A stretch of DNA of 64,000 nucleotides, from NCBI GenBank assembly GCA_030278955.1, contig JAOANR010000006.1:13365974-13429973 (forward strand), written 5' to 3'. This DNA comes from Hygrophila difformis (Eukaryota; Streptophyta; Magnoliopsida; Lamiales; Acanthaceae). Below, piece by piece: positions 24,401 through 35,841 of the stretch. Made by a program: the position numbers and the translations under genes. The notes below the pieces were generated by a model. It did no database searches. It worked only from the letters and a program-made list of their open reading frames with translations, and was not told the origin of the DNA. Within the stretch, counting starts at the first letter, position 1. Each line of letters begins with the position of its first letter.

Positions 24401-25220
24401 ATTTTATATGCATAAAGCACATCCATTGAGTACTCCAATGGTCGTAAGGTCACTTGATATAAAAAATGATCTGTTTAGACCACAAGAGGAAGGTGAACAA
24501 ATTCTTGGACCAGATGTCCCATATTTGAGTGCCATAGGTGTTTTAATGTATCTCGCAAACTGCACTAGACCAGATATATCATTTGCAGTAAATTTATTAG
24601 CGAGATTCAGTTCATCTCCTACAAGACGACATTGGAATGGAATTAAACATATATTTCGCTATCTCCAAGGAACTATTGATCTTGGATTATTCTACCCAAA
24701 TGATTCTCGACACGAAATAATCGGTTTTGCTGATGCTGGATATTTGTCAGATCCGCATAAAGCCAAATATCAAACTGGCTATATTTTTACATGTGGTGGT
24801 ACTGCAATTTCATGGAGATCAATGAAGCAGACTTTAACTGCTACTTCATCAAATCATGCTGAAATTTTAGCAATCCATGAAGCAAGTCGAGAATGTATAT
24901 GGTTGCGATCTTTGATGCACCATATATTAAAAAATTGTGGCATAGTTACTGAAGAAAAAATACCCCCAACAATTTTATACGAGGATAATGCAGCCTGTAT
25001 AGCACAACTGAAGGGAGGGTATATTAAAGGAGATAGAACGAAGCACATTTCACCAAAATTTTTCTATACTCATGATTTACAGAAAAATGGTGAAATAGAT
25101 GTGCAGCAAATCCGTTCAGCTGATAATCTTGCAGATTTATTTACCAAGGCACTACCAACATCAACATTCGAGAAGTTGGTGAAAAGTATCGGGATGCATC
25201 GACTAAAGAATCTCAACTGA
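21467..25220 (+). pseudogene. Copia pol with a stop and a frameshift in reverse transcriptase
   Basis: Domains in order: a hydrophobic leader of uncertain coding status; aspartic protease (CLIDSASMHTIL, with Ser-Ala after the catalytic Asp, near 21638); pre-integrase His/Cys domain (WHDRLGHPG, CVACSQGK); integrase core (GDICGPI, RLDNAGEYSS, NGLAESLIKR for the D, D and E); reverse transcriptase (GYRWIFVRKR, RLVAQGFSQ); then after the breaks YVDDLNLIG; and RNase H (GFADAGYLSD, YEDNAACIAQ, ADLFTKALP). A TGA at 24113-24115 ends the first frame. An extra A in the A-run at about 24147-24150 moves the rest to another frame, open from before 24234 to TGA 25218-25220. Both breaks fall upstream of the YVDD active site. 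Confidence 0.95.
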
Positions 25221-25352
25221 TGTTTTGATCAGAGGGAGAAATAAATATACAAGAATCATGTACTCTTTTTCCTTCACTAGATTTTTTTTTTCCCCAGAGG
25301 GTTTTTATCTAGTAAGGTTTTAACGAGGCATATCCTTGTATATTAGACATTC

Positions 25353-25361
25353 AAGAGGGAG
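25353..25361 (+). promoter_or_regulatory. Polypurine tract of the Copia element
   Basis: AAGAGGGAG directly before the 3' LTR, the expected plus-strand primer site in retrotransposon replication. Confidence 0.75.
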
Positions 25362-25718
25362 TATTATAAAATGATGCACCCACTAGATGCATAAATATGA
25401 ATGTCTTATCTGCATCGTCCCATACTTAATATTTAGTAGTGGCCATACCACATTAAAGAAGGCAGGTAGGAGGCTGAGTATTAAATATAGGTAGATGAAG
25501 GTTTTGCCTATAAATACCGTATACATCTCCTATTCTGAATATACTTAATTTTCTATTCATAAATCATTTCTCTCTCCTTATTGCTATTTCTTTATTTCGT
25601 TTCTTCTATTGCAGTGTACATTTCTTATATTTCATTCATATCATTACTATCTCTATTAATATTAAAATAATCCAACCCATATTATACATATATATATATA
25701 TATAATCATTTCACAACA
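25362..25718 (+). repeat. 3' LTR of the Copia element
   Basis: 357 bp, same length as the 5' LTR. By eye there are eight single-base differences and no indels. It starts TATTATAAAATGATGCACCC and ends TTTCACAACA. Confidence 0.95.
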
Positions 25719-25723
25719 GTTTA

Positions 25724-27359
25724 ATGTTTTTTTTTTTTTTGTATTTTTTTATGTATTTTTTTTTTGCGTATAACATGTATCTTCAAGCCACATTGACCCA
25801 AAATTAATCCACAAGGATTGGGCATTGAATGATTGTATTTTTCAAAGCAAAATCATGCAACGTAAAGGTTTGAACACGAAATATTTGCTTAAATTGCCGG
25901 AACTCTATACCACTCAAACTAACTGCGTTTGGTCAAATAGGGTTTATGTTAAAGTTTTACTTATTAATGTGAATAAAAAATATTTTTCTATTCAGTTTAG
26001 AGAAATCAACATATATTATTAAATTACTACTATGCTACAAAATAGTAGTTAGTTACCAAAAAATATTGGTGTCACAACAATTTTTATATAGGGATAACAT
26101 TTCATAACGTATGAAGTATGTTTTCCTACGTACCACAATCTATATATATATATATTAAAGAATTAGTGAACAATCCATCCACATTTAATGTGGTTTCTCC
26201 ATTTCAAATTTCTAATTTTTATAAATTTTTGTACGTATTTTTTAATTTATCAATTTTAGATTTTCACATTTATTTATTTATTTATTATAGATTTTCAGTT
26301 TTTGAAATATATGGAATTCCTACAATATTCACTTTTAAAAAGATTTGAAAGATTTAAAATTTAAAATTTTGCATATCTTATTTTATCAATATTATTTTGT
26401 ATTTTTTAATTTACTAATTTTAGATTTTCACATTTATTTATTTATTCATTATATATTTTACTCTATCGTGTATAAAATCTATCATTTACTTATAAATTCC
26501 TACTTTATCATCCTATCATGTCACTATATATTCACTTTTAAAAATATTTGAAAGATAAAATTTAAAATTTTATATATTTTTTATTTTATCTATGTTGGAT
26601 TTTATTTATTTGTCTTTTTTATTTTATCTATTTTAGATTTTATTATTTTGCATTTTTTATTTTATTTATTTTAAATTTTATTGCTGCATTTAGAATTTAT
26701 TTATAGACCATAGGATCATGACGAGCTTTTGCACTGGCAACTACGAATCATGTTGCGTTTATATTTCAATATGGTGAATATATTGTAATGCCGGTAATTT
26801 TGTAATATGTTTGTCTCAACTTTGGTTATATTTTTTTGTATGGTGAATGATATAATCAAAATGTACATTGCACGTTAGATTTATTTATTCATGTTAAAGA
26901 TGTGTTAATGTGTATATGGAAATCTCAATTTTTACCTTTTAAAATATATTTAATTTCCAATTTATATAGAGTTCCCACAATTTTTATTTTTTTAAATGAA
27001 ATTTCAAATTTAAATGGAATTTACCGTGTATATATGCAATTTATATTATTCAAAGATACATTAATGAATATATAAAAAATATTTGTATATATTAATTAAT
27101 ATATATAGGCCAGTTTTTACAAAAATGTGTCACTTCTCTTAAACGTAATATACAATTATATAGTTGCGAATAGATCCATCAGTAAATAAAGTAAATAGAT
27201 AATAACTAAAATGGACCACGAGAAGGAAGTCCCTCCACTTTGGGGCCACGATATTTTGATTTAGGCGAATGGGCCATTAGAATGATTTTGAGCCTAAATT
27301 CAGGCAATTTGACCGAATTCGGACTGCGATGGCTTAAAAGTGGAATTTTTTTTTATCTA
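25724..27359. other. Very AT-rich spacer with local duplications
   Basis: No gene was recognised. Poly-T runs lie at 25728-25765. A minus-strand SINE family B fragment is likely at 25770-25850 (GTATCTTCAAGCCACATTG, AATTAATCCACAAGGAT). Two imperfect copies of a block containing TTTTAGATTTTCACATTTAT occur near 26240-26350 and 26400-26545. Open frames here are Phe/Tyr/Ile-rich translations of AT sequence. Confidence 0.45.
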
Positions 27360-27616
27360 CTCCCTATGTTCCATTATTTATGTTTCAAAACTTTTGGATA
27401 CGTCGTCCAATATATTCGTTTAACATTTAATATCTTAAAATGTACATATGTAAAATTACGTAAAATATATATATTCTAAAACTACATGATTAGACAAATT
27501 TAACAAGACCAAATTTGACTATATTTTTTAGTATATAATTACGATTACATTAGGTCAAAGTTAATCAATAAATAATATTAAAAAGTCAAAATAAGACACT
27601 TTGAGTGCGATTGAGG
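27360..27616. mobile_element. Stowaway-type MITE, degenerate
   Basis: Begins CTCCCTATGTTCCATT after TA, and the interior matches the family at 31299-31557 (TTAATATCTTAAAATGTACA, AACTACATGATTAGACAAAT, AGGTCAAAGTTAATCAATAA). The right end is eroded. Confidence 0.6.
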
Positions 27617-28029
27617 TAATATCTTTTAAGAAATACTCCATTTTATAATAAGCGCAACACTAGGAAATGACATAAGATTTAATGTAAGTTAATAAAATTT
27701 ATTTAGTTGAAGTAATTAAACAAATAAAATAAATCACATTTGACTTTATTTCTTTTGAGTTTTAATTTAATAAATATAAAAAATTAATAATTTAAGTATA
27801 ATTAGTAAAAATTATTAACCATCAAAACATTTCAAATATGGTAATGTAACACTTATTTCCAAACACCCAAAAATGGAAAGTGTAACACTTAAATAACGGA
27901 TGATGTAACTCATTAATCTATATTTTCACAGATTTGTAATTGAAGAAAAATAAATACTCAGAAAATTGTGATTGTGAATGATCAAAGTAAGTTCATATTG
28001 AAAGGCTAATTGCTGCAAATTCTATAAGT

Positions 28030-31000
28030 TTGAAAATTCTCTCTGGAATGCCGGTACTAAATGAAGTTTTAACGTCTAAAACAAATAATCTATTGATACT
28101 ATAAGAGATTTATTATAATAAGGAAGAAATGAAAGTGGATCATACTAAGTTATTACCTTTGTTGATTAATGATAAGAAGAATGATTATAATAATATAATG
28201 TCTGTAGTTGATAGTGATGGGTGTTGATTAATTTTTTTTACGTGATGGAACTGACGAGATTTATCGATAATTTATCTACAAAATATTATATTTAGCCCTT
28301 CATGGTAGATGTAATATTGTGCTGTATGTAGCATCCAATGGAATAACACCCTTACCTCAGAAAATTATTTAACATCTCTTCTCATTAAAACAAACTTCAA
28401 TATTTGGAATGAAAATTCTTGATTAGTAGAATGATTATGAGCCCGTCTGAATTAACCAAATTCTCCATTCGATTTCAGAGGAAAAAATTCCACTCGCAAT
28501 TTGTTTTACTATGGATATAAAAATAAAAAGTAGATGTCAATCTTTAAAGAAGGTTAACTCTATCTTCAAAAACCAGTTTTATCCATGTCAGTGATATGTT
28601 GCAATATCTCGTGTCACTGTAAAGAGGGACTCGAAGCATTAGTAGTAACTAGGATGGATTAACTTAAGATACTATAAGAAATGTTATTTACAATGAAAAT
28701 TATATATGGCAAAAATTTGCACAAAGAATACTTCATGTATGTGATGGTAATTGGTAAAGCTGGTATTAATCTTGAAGATGTACAATTAGATGTGACATTT
28801 TCATATGCTAATTTTATAAATTCTACGCGAGATTCTATAGCGAAAATTGTTGAGAGTGCTTATACAAATATAAACCACACCACTTCAAATCCAAAAATGT
28901 TTATATATTAACCCCTACCAATGAGATTGTTGCTACAATTAATAATTATATCATGGAACGTATGTTTGTAAATGAAAATGTATATATATATATAAATGTT
29001 AACAATTTTTTTGAGAAATAATCTGTTTTATTCCCACAAAAATACAAGTGAGTTCACAGCCACCAAAACATCAATACATCTCTACTACAATCATTTAACA
29101 ATATTTGTCAAAAGGATGAAAGCATATATAATGCCAATGAATTATTTTCACTAGAATACCTAAACACGATCAATTGTTCTGGATTACTGAATCATGAAAT
29201 ATAGTTGAATGAGAGTTGCATAGTTATGCTTCTTAGGAATATATATCCATCAAATAAATTATGTAATGGAAGTAGGTTGATAACCAACATGCGGAATTAG
29301 ATAGTTGTGGTTAAACTAATTTTCGGAAAACCATGAAAGTAGAAAATTCTTGATTGGTAGAATGTTTACGAGCCTGTTTGATTTAACCAAATATTTTATT
29401 CGATTTGAGATGAGAAAATTATCACTCACAGTTTATTTTGCTATGATTATAAACAAAAGTCAATGTCAATCTTTAAAGAACATCGGATTTTATCTTCCGA
29501 AATCAATTTTTACTCATGAGCAGTTATGTTGTAATATTTCGCGTCACTAGTAAGATGTGGCTAAAAGTATTAATATGCAATTAAGAATGATTAACTCAAG
29601 ATATCACAAGAATTGTCATTTACAATGAAATTTATATATGACAGAAAATTTGCAAAATGGATAGTTGATGTAGGTGATGGTAAAGCGGGTATTGATTTTG
29701 GAAATGTACAATTAGATGTGACATTTTCGGATGATATTCTTATGAATTCCACCACTACAATAAAAATGCATTTTACCGACCGAAAAATGCGGTCGGTAAC
29801 CCCAGAATGCGGGTCGTTTCGGGGCTTACCGACCGCACCACCGACCGCATGTGTCGGTCGGCAATTTCTTGGTCCGAAATCTTCCGCCGACCAAAAAACT
29901 TTGCCGTCGGGGACCTGCCGACCGCATGTTGGTCGGCGAAATTACCGACCGAATTATCGACCGCACGTGCGGTCGGTAATATTTAGTCCCAGAAGGTCCT
30001 GGGAGAAGTTTACCGACCGAAAGTTGCGGTCGGTAATTCAATATTATGAAATAAAAGTGTTCTCATGTGGGCTCGAACTGGATACCTCACCCTAACCATC
30101 CTCAACCCTAACCCACTTTGCCAACTCTACACATTACCAATGGAAATCCACCATGTGTCATATATAATAATTCCTCCACAAGTGTTCCCCAAATGTTGAA
30201 GAGGGGATTCGAACCCTCGTCAGGGCCTCTTCCCAACCGCGCGCGTGCCACCCGGATATAGAAGCTTTCATGTCTTTTTATACATTGTGTTATATATATA
30301 ATATATGTAACAATAAATGCATAAATTAATAACCAAAAAAAATAAAATAAAAACTGATATTAATTAAATAAATAATAAAATAATTCATTAATTAAATAAC
30401 ATATAAAATTAAATTAAATGGGTAAAATTAAGTAAATTACTAATTAAATTTAAGCAATGAAGTTATAATTATAATTTTATCTATATATCTATAATTAAAA
30501 AAACATTTTAAATATTTAAAATTAAATTTTTTTTTTAAAAAAAGTGAAAAAAGTTTACCGACCGCAAATTCGGTCTGTACTGCGGTCGGTAGATTATATA
30601 TATATTTTAAATAATTAAAATTTTTAAAAAAAATTAAAAAATTGAAAAAAATTACCGACCGCAATTTCGGTCGGTAATGTGGTCGGTAATACCGACCGCA
30701 ATAGTTTTGGTCGGCGCAGTGGTTGCCCTAAAAGCCGGGCCCCAGTAACGGCTCATTTTTACCGACCACCAGGTGCGGTCGGTGTTGCGGTCGGTAAATC
30801 CGACCCGCATCCTGGTGGTCGGTAATTTCGGTCGGTATTTTTGATTTTTCTTGTAGTGCACGGGTGATCTTATAGCGGTAATCTTTCAAAGTACATATAC
30901 AAATATAAACTGCACCATTTCAAATTCAAACATTTTAAAAGATAGTACTCCATTATACTAGCCCTATCAATGAAATTTTCACCAATGAAATTTTCAGCAA
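28030..31000 (+). pseudogene. Helitron-type (Pif1-like) helicase remnants, partly duplicated
   Basis: Frame-broken blocks match the helicase of plant Helitron RepHel proteins. Upstream blocks read KVDHTKLLPL and NDYNNIMSVVDSDG (about 28130-28225). A decayed Walker A region follows near 28240 (GTDEIYR), then IVLYVASNGI (28315-28345). A middle block reads KAGINLEDVQLDVTF, then LTPTNEIVATINNYIMERM near 28912-28970. The C-terminal block reads FAMIINKSQCQSLKNIGFYLP and THEQLCCNISRH at 29440-29550. A poorer copy of the C-terminal block lies near 28440-28620 and a second middle block at 29610-30970, so part of the gene is duplicated. A CACTA element splits the second middle block. There are many stops. 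No Helitron termini were found around it. Confidence 0.75.
29753..30858. mobile_element. CACTA (En/Spm-type) non-autonomous element
   Basis: 1106 bp with inverted ends CACTACAATAAAAATG on the left and the reverse complement of CACTACAAGAAAAATC on the right. A 3-bp target duplication (CAC at 29750-29752 and 30859-30861) flanks it. Both ends carry many copies of a CCGACCGCA / TGCGGTCGGT motif in both orientations, the usual place for CACTA transposase binding. The middle is AT-rich with no transposase. Open frames inside are translations of the motif repeats. It sits in a Helitron helicase remnant. Confidence 0.9.
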
Positions 31001-31298
31001 ATTGTTAGAAAAAATTTCATATTATGATTCATACTTATTTTTAAATTTTTATTTTATCTTAATTTAAATTTCACACCAATAAAAATATATTTTAATAGTT
31101 ATTTTTATTGATCTACTATGTTTATACCGGACAAACTACAGAAGTTAAAGAATACGGTATAATATAATTTCTTTGTTAGTTTTAAAAATAATTAAATTAT
31201 ATTATCATATATATCGTCTTTTGAATATATTAAAAAAAATCATTACACATTTTTCATTACTCAAAATATAATACTATATATTATTACTTTATGAAGTA

Positions 31299-31557
31299 CT
31301 CACTCTGTCCCATTTAAGATGTCTTGTTTCATTTCTGCACACAATCCAATGCACTTTTTCAATCGTTAATATCTCAAAATATATACAATGAAAAATTATG
31401 TGAATTATATATTCTAAAACTACATGATCATACGATTCTAACAAGACCCAACTCGACTATTCTTTTCAAATATATACTTGAAATAATATTGAGTCAAAGT
31501 TAAATAATGAACAGTGCCAAAAAGTCAAACCAGACATCTTGCCTGGGACGGAGGGAG
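31299..31557. mobile_element. Stowaway-type MITE
   Basis: 259 bp; ends CTCACTCTGTCCCA and (reverse complement) CTCCCTCCGTCCCAG, with TA on both sides. The interior shares 'ATATCTCAAAATATATACA' and 'CTACATGATCATACGATTC' blocks with the copies at 27360 and 49754. Confidence 0.85.
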
Positions 31558-32885
31558 TATAATATAAATATATATTATATAAAATATAAAGTTATGTCCG
31601 TGGAGTCTCGACGGGTTATTTACTAGTAGTTTAAGGTAAATTGAACAATTTTTAACTATGAGTCGACAACTGCACATAACATTTGACGAAAAATGCATGT
31701 CCACAAGTAATGAAAGTTGAAACAAATCTAATTTTTAAAAGTGTAACAATGACTCGAGCATATCTTAAAATATAAAAAGATTACACATAAGTGTAGAAGT
31801 ATAAAAGAATTTTAACAGCTGACGTGGTGAGGCTGACTTTTTACTACAAAGATAATAGGGTTTGGGGATAAAGCTGTAAACCGAAGCACCCCACCATGCC
31901 ACGTGTCCGGGGCACGAGATTCTTTCAAGTTTTCAACACGTAGCACTGAAAATGGGTCCCCACTATAGCTTCACGCTAATTGGTGAACTATTTTCTTTTT
32001 TTAATCCTCTTTAGGTTTTTTTTTGGTGACATTCAACTTTTTTTTTTTGGTGACAATCCTCTTTAGGTTTGATTCGTGTATTTTTATTTTATTTGTAAAT
32101 TTCATTATAATTTTAGTACGTGCCATGGAAAAGTAGGAGTATATCAGATTACATTATTTGGACCAAAGTCAAGTTCTTTTATTCATTTTTTTTTTCTGTC
32201 TTATAAATAGAGGATGTTAAATTTTGTGTATATGTATGAGAATTTGGATTCATAATTTCCACATTTGTCATTTACTCTACACTTGATTTTAGGGGAAATT
32301 AAAACAAATTTATTTTGATATGTTTTTTGTTTTCTTTAATAAATTATGATTTTTTTTACTGTATAGCTTAATTGCACAGAACCATTTTTCCCAACTTTAA
32401 TATTTTTTTCCATGTTGGATAAATAAAAAAAAAGAAACAATGATGATTTAGTCATTGCTTATATATAAATTTAAATTTCCCATCTACTCATAATCTTTCT
32501 AATATGAATCATAATTTATGTATAACTATTAAATAGGGGTGTCGCATGATACTAATTAAATGATAAACTATTACTTTAAGGTAGATTTTTTTTTTTAAAA
32601 AAAATATTTAACTAGATTACTAGATTAGGCTTGACGTCACCACTCAATTTTAAAGGTGTACACCACAATTACTAATTTACCAAGTTTTCCTCAATAAATA
32701 TATATATATATATATATATATATTTATGTATGACTAATATCCCTAATTTGAATATTGTTTCTACTATTTATTTGACACCATTTAACAATTTTTTCATATT
32801 AATTGGAGAGAACAACATGACTTATATAATTACTTAGTTAAGCGAATAGTTATATAGTCGAGATAGTATTGGAAATATATGTATA
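31558..32885. other. AT-rich spacer
   Basis: No gene was recognised. It holds poly-T runs near 32036-32049 and a TA microsatellite at about 32696-32723. Confidence 0.5.
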
Positions 32886-33123
32886 CTTCTTCTGTTTTTT
32901 ATTTTTTTGCTACGGAACCATCTAGTACGCAGTCCAATATATATTTTATATCATTAATAACTCAAGTTCGGTACAAGTAAAAATTCTAAAAGTTCGATTA
33001 AAAATTACAAGATCTCACTTGACTATATTTTAACTTGTATAAATATGATAAAACTTTAAGTCAAATCATTATGTGAATAGTAGCCAAATTTGGAATGGGG
33101 CAAATATTAGAGAGTGGAGGAAG
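32886..33123. mobile_element. Stowaway-type MITE, subfamily shared with 56337
   Basis: Begins CTTCTTCTGTTTTTTATTTT after TA and ends GAGAGTGGAGGAAG before TA. The interior (TTTGCTACGGAACCATC, AACTCAAGTTCGGTACAAGT, GATCTCACTTGACTATATTT) matches the interrupted copy at 56337-57855. Confidence 0.75.
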
Positions 33124-35841
33124 TATATGTTATGAGAAATTAATGAAATGATAGCCGGTGCATGGAAGTATTTGTTAATAAAGTCATATAAGTGGTGAAA
33201 TAATAATAGCATTTGCATAATTGGTTGTATTCTACAGACTACAGTAACACCTATGAAACGGTGGCGTTCTGGATCACAAGTCAATTTTATTACAGTATTA
33301 CTTCGTATATAAGCTGGTGGTGGGAGTGGGAGTGGGGATGCCATACTGGTGGTGGTATGGGTAATGGCACCCCTGACCTGACCCCTCTCCCTGTTCTTTT
33401 GTCTTTTTCTTACATTTGTTTGTTTTCCTCAATTCAGTCACCCCCCCTCTCATTCATTAATTTCAATTCATAGCCGGAGTAGGGGTGGGAGTAGTAGGAT
33501 TCCTCTCTATTCCCATACACACCTAACTACTATTAGGCTAATGGAGTATTATTAGTAGTATTACCAATCAACAACAATCTTTAGGTTTGTCTGCTCTGTT
33601 CATCTTGAATCTTAGATCACACCCACAGCCGGGCACCGCCACCCACTCTTCTCTACTACTACTACTTCTCTGCTGCTGCATGCTTTGTCGTGTCAATGTA
33701 GTATTGTGTCCCTCCCTCCCTCACTGCGCCATAAAAAGTCAATCCCTCTCATTGGGAAAAGCTAAACACACAACAGAACTGTTTCACTTCAAAACCAAAA
33801 ACAACACAAAAGAAAGGGTGGGGTGGGGGGGGGGGGAACATTTCAATGACCAACAACCTAATAGTACTAAAACAGTACTCTGCCTCCTAGTCCTAGTCCT
33901 AGCTAGCTGCTCTAGACACTGTAGTAGTACTCTATTGATTAACTAACAATGAAGATGGGGGGTGTGAGTCGTCACTGTGGAGTGGAATTGCTTTATCCCC
34001 AGTCTAATCTAATCTAATCTAATCTACACGTCTCTCTACCTAAGCTAAGCCAAGCCAACACAAAGCAGCAAATAATAGCAATTGCCAATTCCCATCTAAA
34101 GGGGGGCAAAAGCAACCATGACACAATCACACCTTGACGCTACATACATACATCGTGCCGTGGGACCTCACTTTCCCATTAATTAGTAAGTGTATTTATA
34201 ATTAATTTTATCAATATTATTACTAGTAGTATCTACTACTGATTTCCCATTTCTTGGCTTTATGCTGCTTATAGTACTCCCTCCGTTCCATTCCAAATGT
34301 CCTACTTACTATTTTTGGATGTCCCATTACAAATGTCTTCTTTCTATAAATAGAAATAATTTTCCCCTCCAACAACTATGTGGACCCCACCATATACTCA
34401 CAAACCAACTCTACCTTAATTCCCGTGCCCAACAGTAACAAGACACTTGGAGTGAGACGGAGGGAGGGAGTATATTCTTTCACTTTTTGTTGCAACTTGC
34501 CTGCAGGCTGCAGCCTGTCAAGTGTCAACACCCCACCCTCTTCTTTTGTTTTTCATTATTCAAAATAGTAGCAGCAATAATAATAGTAATACTCTACTAG
34601 TAATAACTAGTAAAATAAGGGGGAAAAAAAGTGAGGGGAGGGGGAAAGAAAGATTATCCATCCAATGAGAAATGCTCACGAGTCTGGGCTATATGTATAT
34701 GGGGCGTGCACACCGTCAAAAGGAAACAAAAGTCAGCTATAAATTATACTACTAGTAATCCCTTGTATGATTGCAAACAAGCAAGGGTATTCCCGACTTT
34801 AAACGTCTCATACGGACACGAAAAGAGGACAATATAGTTAACTCCTTGGCGTGTAGGACTTCTTCTCCTTCAGTGGACGATGTGAACAAGAAAGAAAGTT
34901 GAGGAAAGAAAAGAAAGAAAGTTGTGTGTTTGTGTACTCTCTTGTGTTGTGTGTTTCCTTGGTGAGTGGAAGCATACCTTTTCTGGCCTCAACCCCCCTC
35001 TTTTAACAGTAAATTATTGTCTCCCATCTCTTTTTTTCCTTCTAGTTTATTCCTGCAACAATTATTGTTGAAAATAAATAAATAAGTAATGTGGAAATTT
35101 CCCATTATTCCTTGTTTTCTTTTTCAATTTTTTTTTTCTCTCTGTCAAAATTTCTGGGTTGGATGGACATGGATGGATGAAATGGGCTAGAGATAATGGT
35201 CCTTTGCTAGCAGACATTTCTACCACCATATTCCCCTCATCTTGCTTTCACAGATTCTTGTTGCATAGTGACCTTATAAATCAAAGGTTTTTCTCTTTTC
35301 TTCATTATTTCCCGCCCCCTCCTCAGATGCTCTCTCTCTCTCCCTCTCATAGTGGGAACATTATTTACTGCTCCAATCATTAATCTCGCAAACATATTAT
35401 TACCTCAGTGGTTGTGTTGTCTCTAGAACTCCAATTGATGGCTTATTTGAGAGTCAAACTATAGAGCTCTTTAATTCCCCACCTGTCCGATTGGTATCTT
35501 GGGGATTCTTTGGTTCTTCCCGAAGTGGGTTTGCTTGGGTTGAGAATTTCTTTTTTATCTTCCTTAATTCTTGGTCGTCTTCCAGCGTAAAGTGAGAAGA
35601 AAGTTTAGGTGGATAAGATAGCATCATTTCTGTCTCTACTCTCCAGTCTCTCACAACAAAACCTTCTCTTTCAGAGAAATTCAGGCGCTTGGGCTTGTCT
35701 GGATGGGATTCCATGTTGGTGGATGTCCATTTAGGGATTTACTGTAGTCCTGACGGCATAATAATTCCCAATAAAATAAGGAAAAACCTGGAGGGGAGGT
35801 AGCTGAATCTGGTCGTCTTTGGCGAGCATCCCTAGGTTTAG
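33124..35841. other. Upstream region and leader of the AHK3-like gene
   Basis: Pyrimidine- and purine-rich stretches with many short tandem repeats, among them five AATCT repeats near 34004-34025, a G-run near 33828-33836, GAAAGAAAG near 34890-34925 and CTCTCTCTC near 35333-35348. It holds a Stowaway copy at 34277-34470. In the last 20 bases, TAG stops precede the receptor ATG in frame. The transcription start and any leader intron were not located. No protein gene was recognised. Confidence 0.5.
34277..34470. mobile_element. Stowaway-type MITE in the AHK3-like upstream region
   Basis: 194 bp; begins CTCCCTCCGTTCCATTCC and ends GAGACGGAGGGAGGGAG with TA on both sides. It lies about 1.4 kb upstream of the receptor start codon, where it could add regulatory sequence. 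Any effect is unproven. Confidence 0.8.

Larger units (their letters stand above)
20029..25718 (+). mobile_element. Ty1/Copia LTR retrotransposon, complete in structure, inactivated
   Basis: 5690-bp element with 357-bp direct LTRs at both ends, a primer-binding region, gag, pol in Copia order (protease, integrase, reverse transcriptase, RNase H) and a polypurine tract. Near-matching flanks GTTTT (20024-20028) and GTTTA (25719-25723) look like a 5-bp target duplication with one change. By eye the LTRs differ at 8 of 357 positions, so insertion is recent in evolutionary terms. Three coding lesions are visible: an in-frame TAG in gag, and a TGA plus a one-base insertion in reverse transcriptase. 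Both LTRs start TA and end CA rather than TG...CA. The element cannot make a complete Pol. Confidence 0.95.

Noticed and set aside
27640..27905. A further Stowaway-like MITE
   Set aside because: The left edge (CTCCATTTTATAATAAG) is suggestive, but no matching right end or TA duplication could be fixed.
29613..30095. A 160-residue open frame across the left part of the CACTA element
   Set aside because: It fuses a decayed helicase block to CCGACCG repeat translation. The CACTA boundary at 29753 falls inside it, so it is not a single gene.
35454..35714. Minus-strand 86-residue open frame before the receptor
   Set aside because: No domain, no conserved motif and position in the presumed receptor leader. 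A chance frame is more likely.
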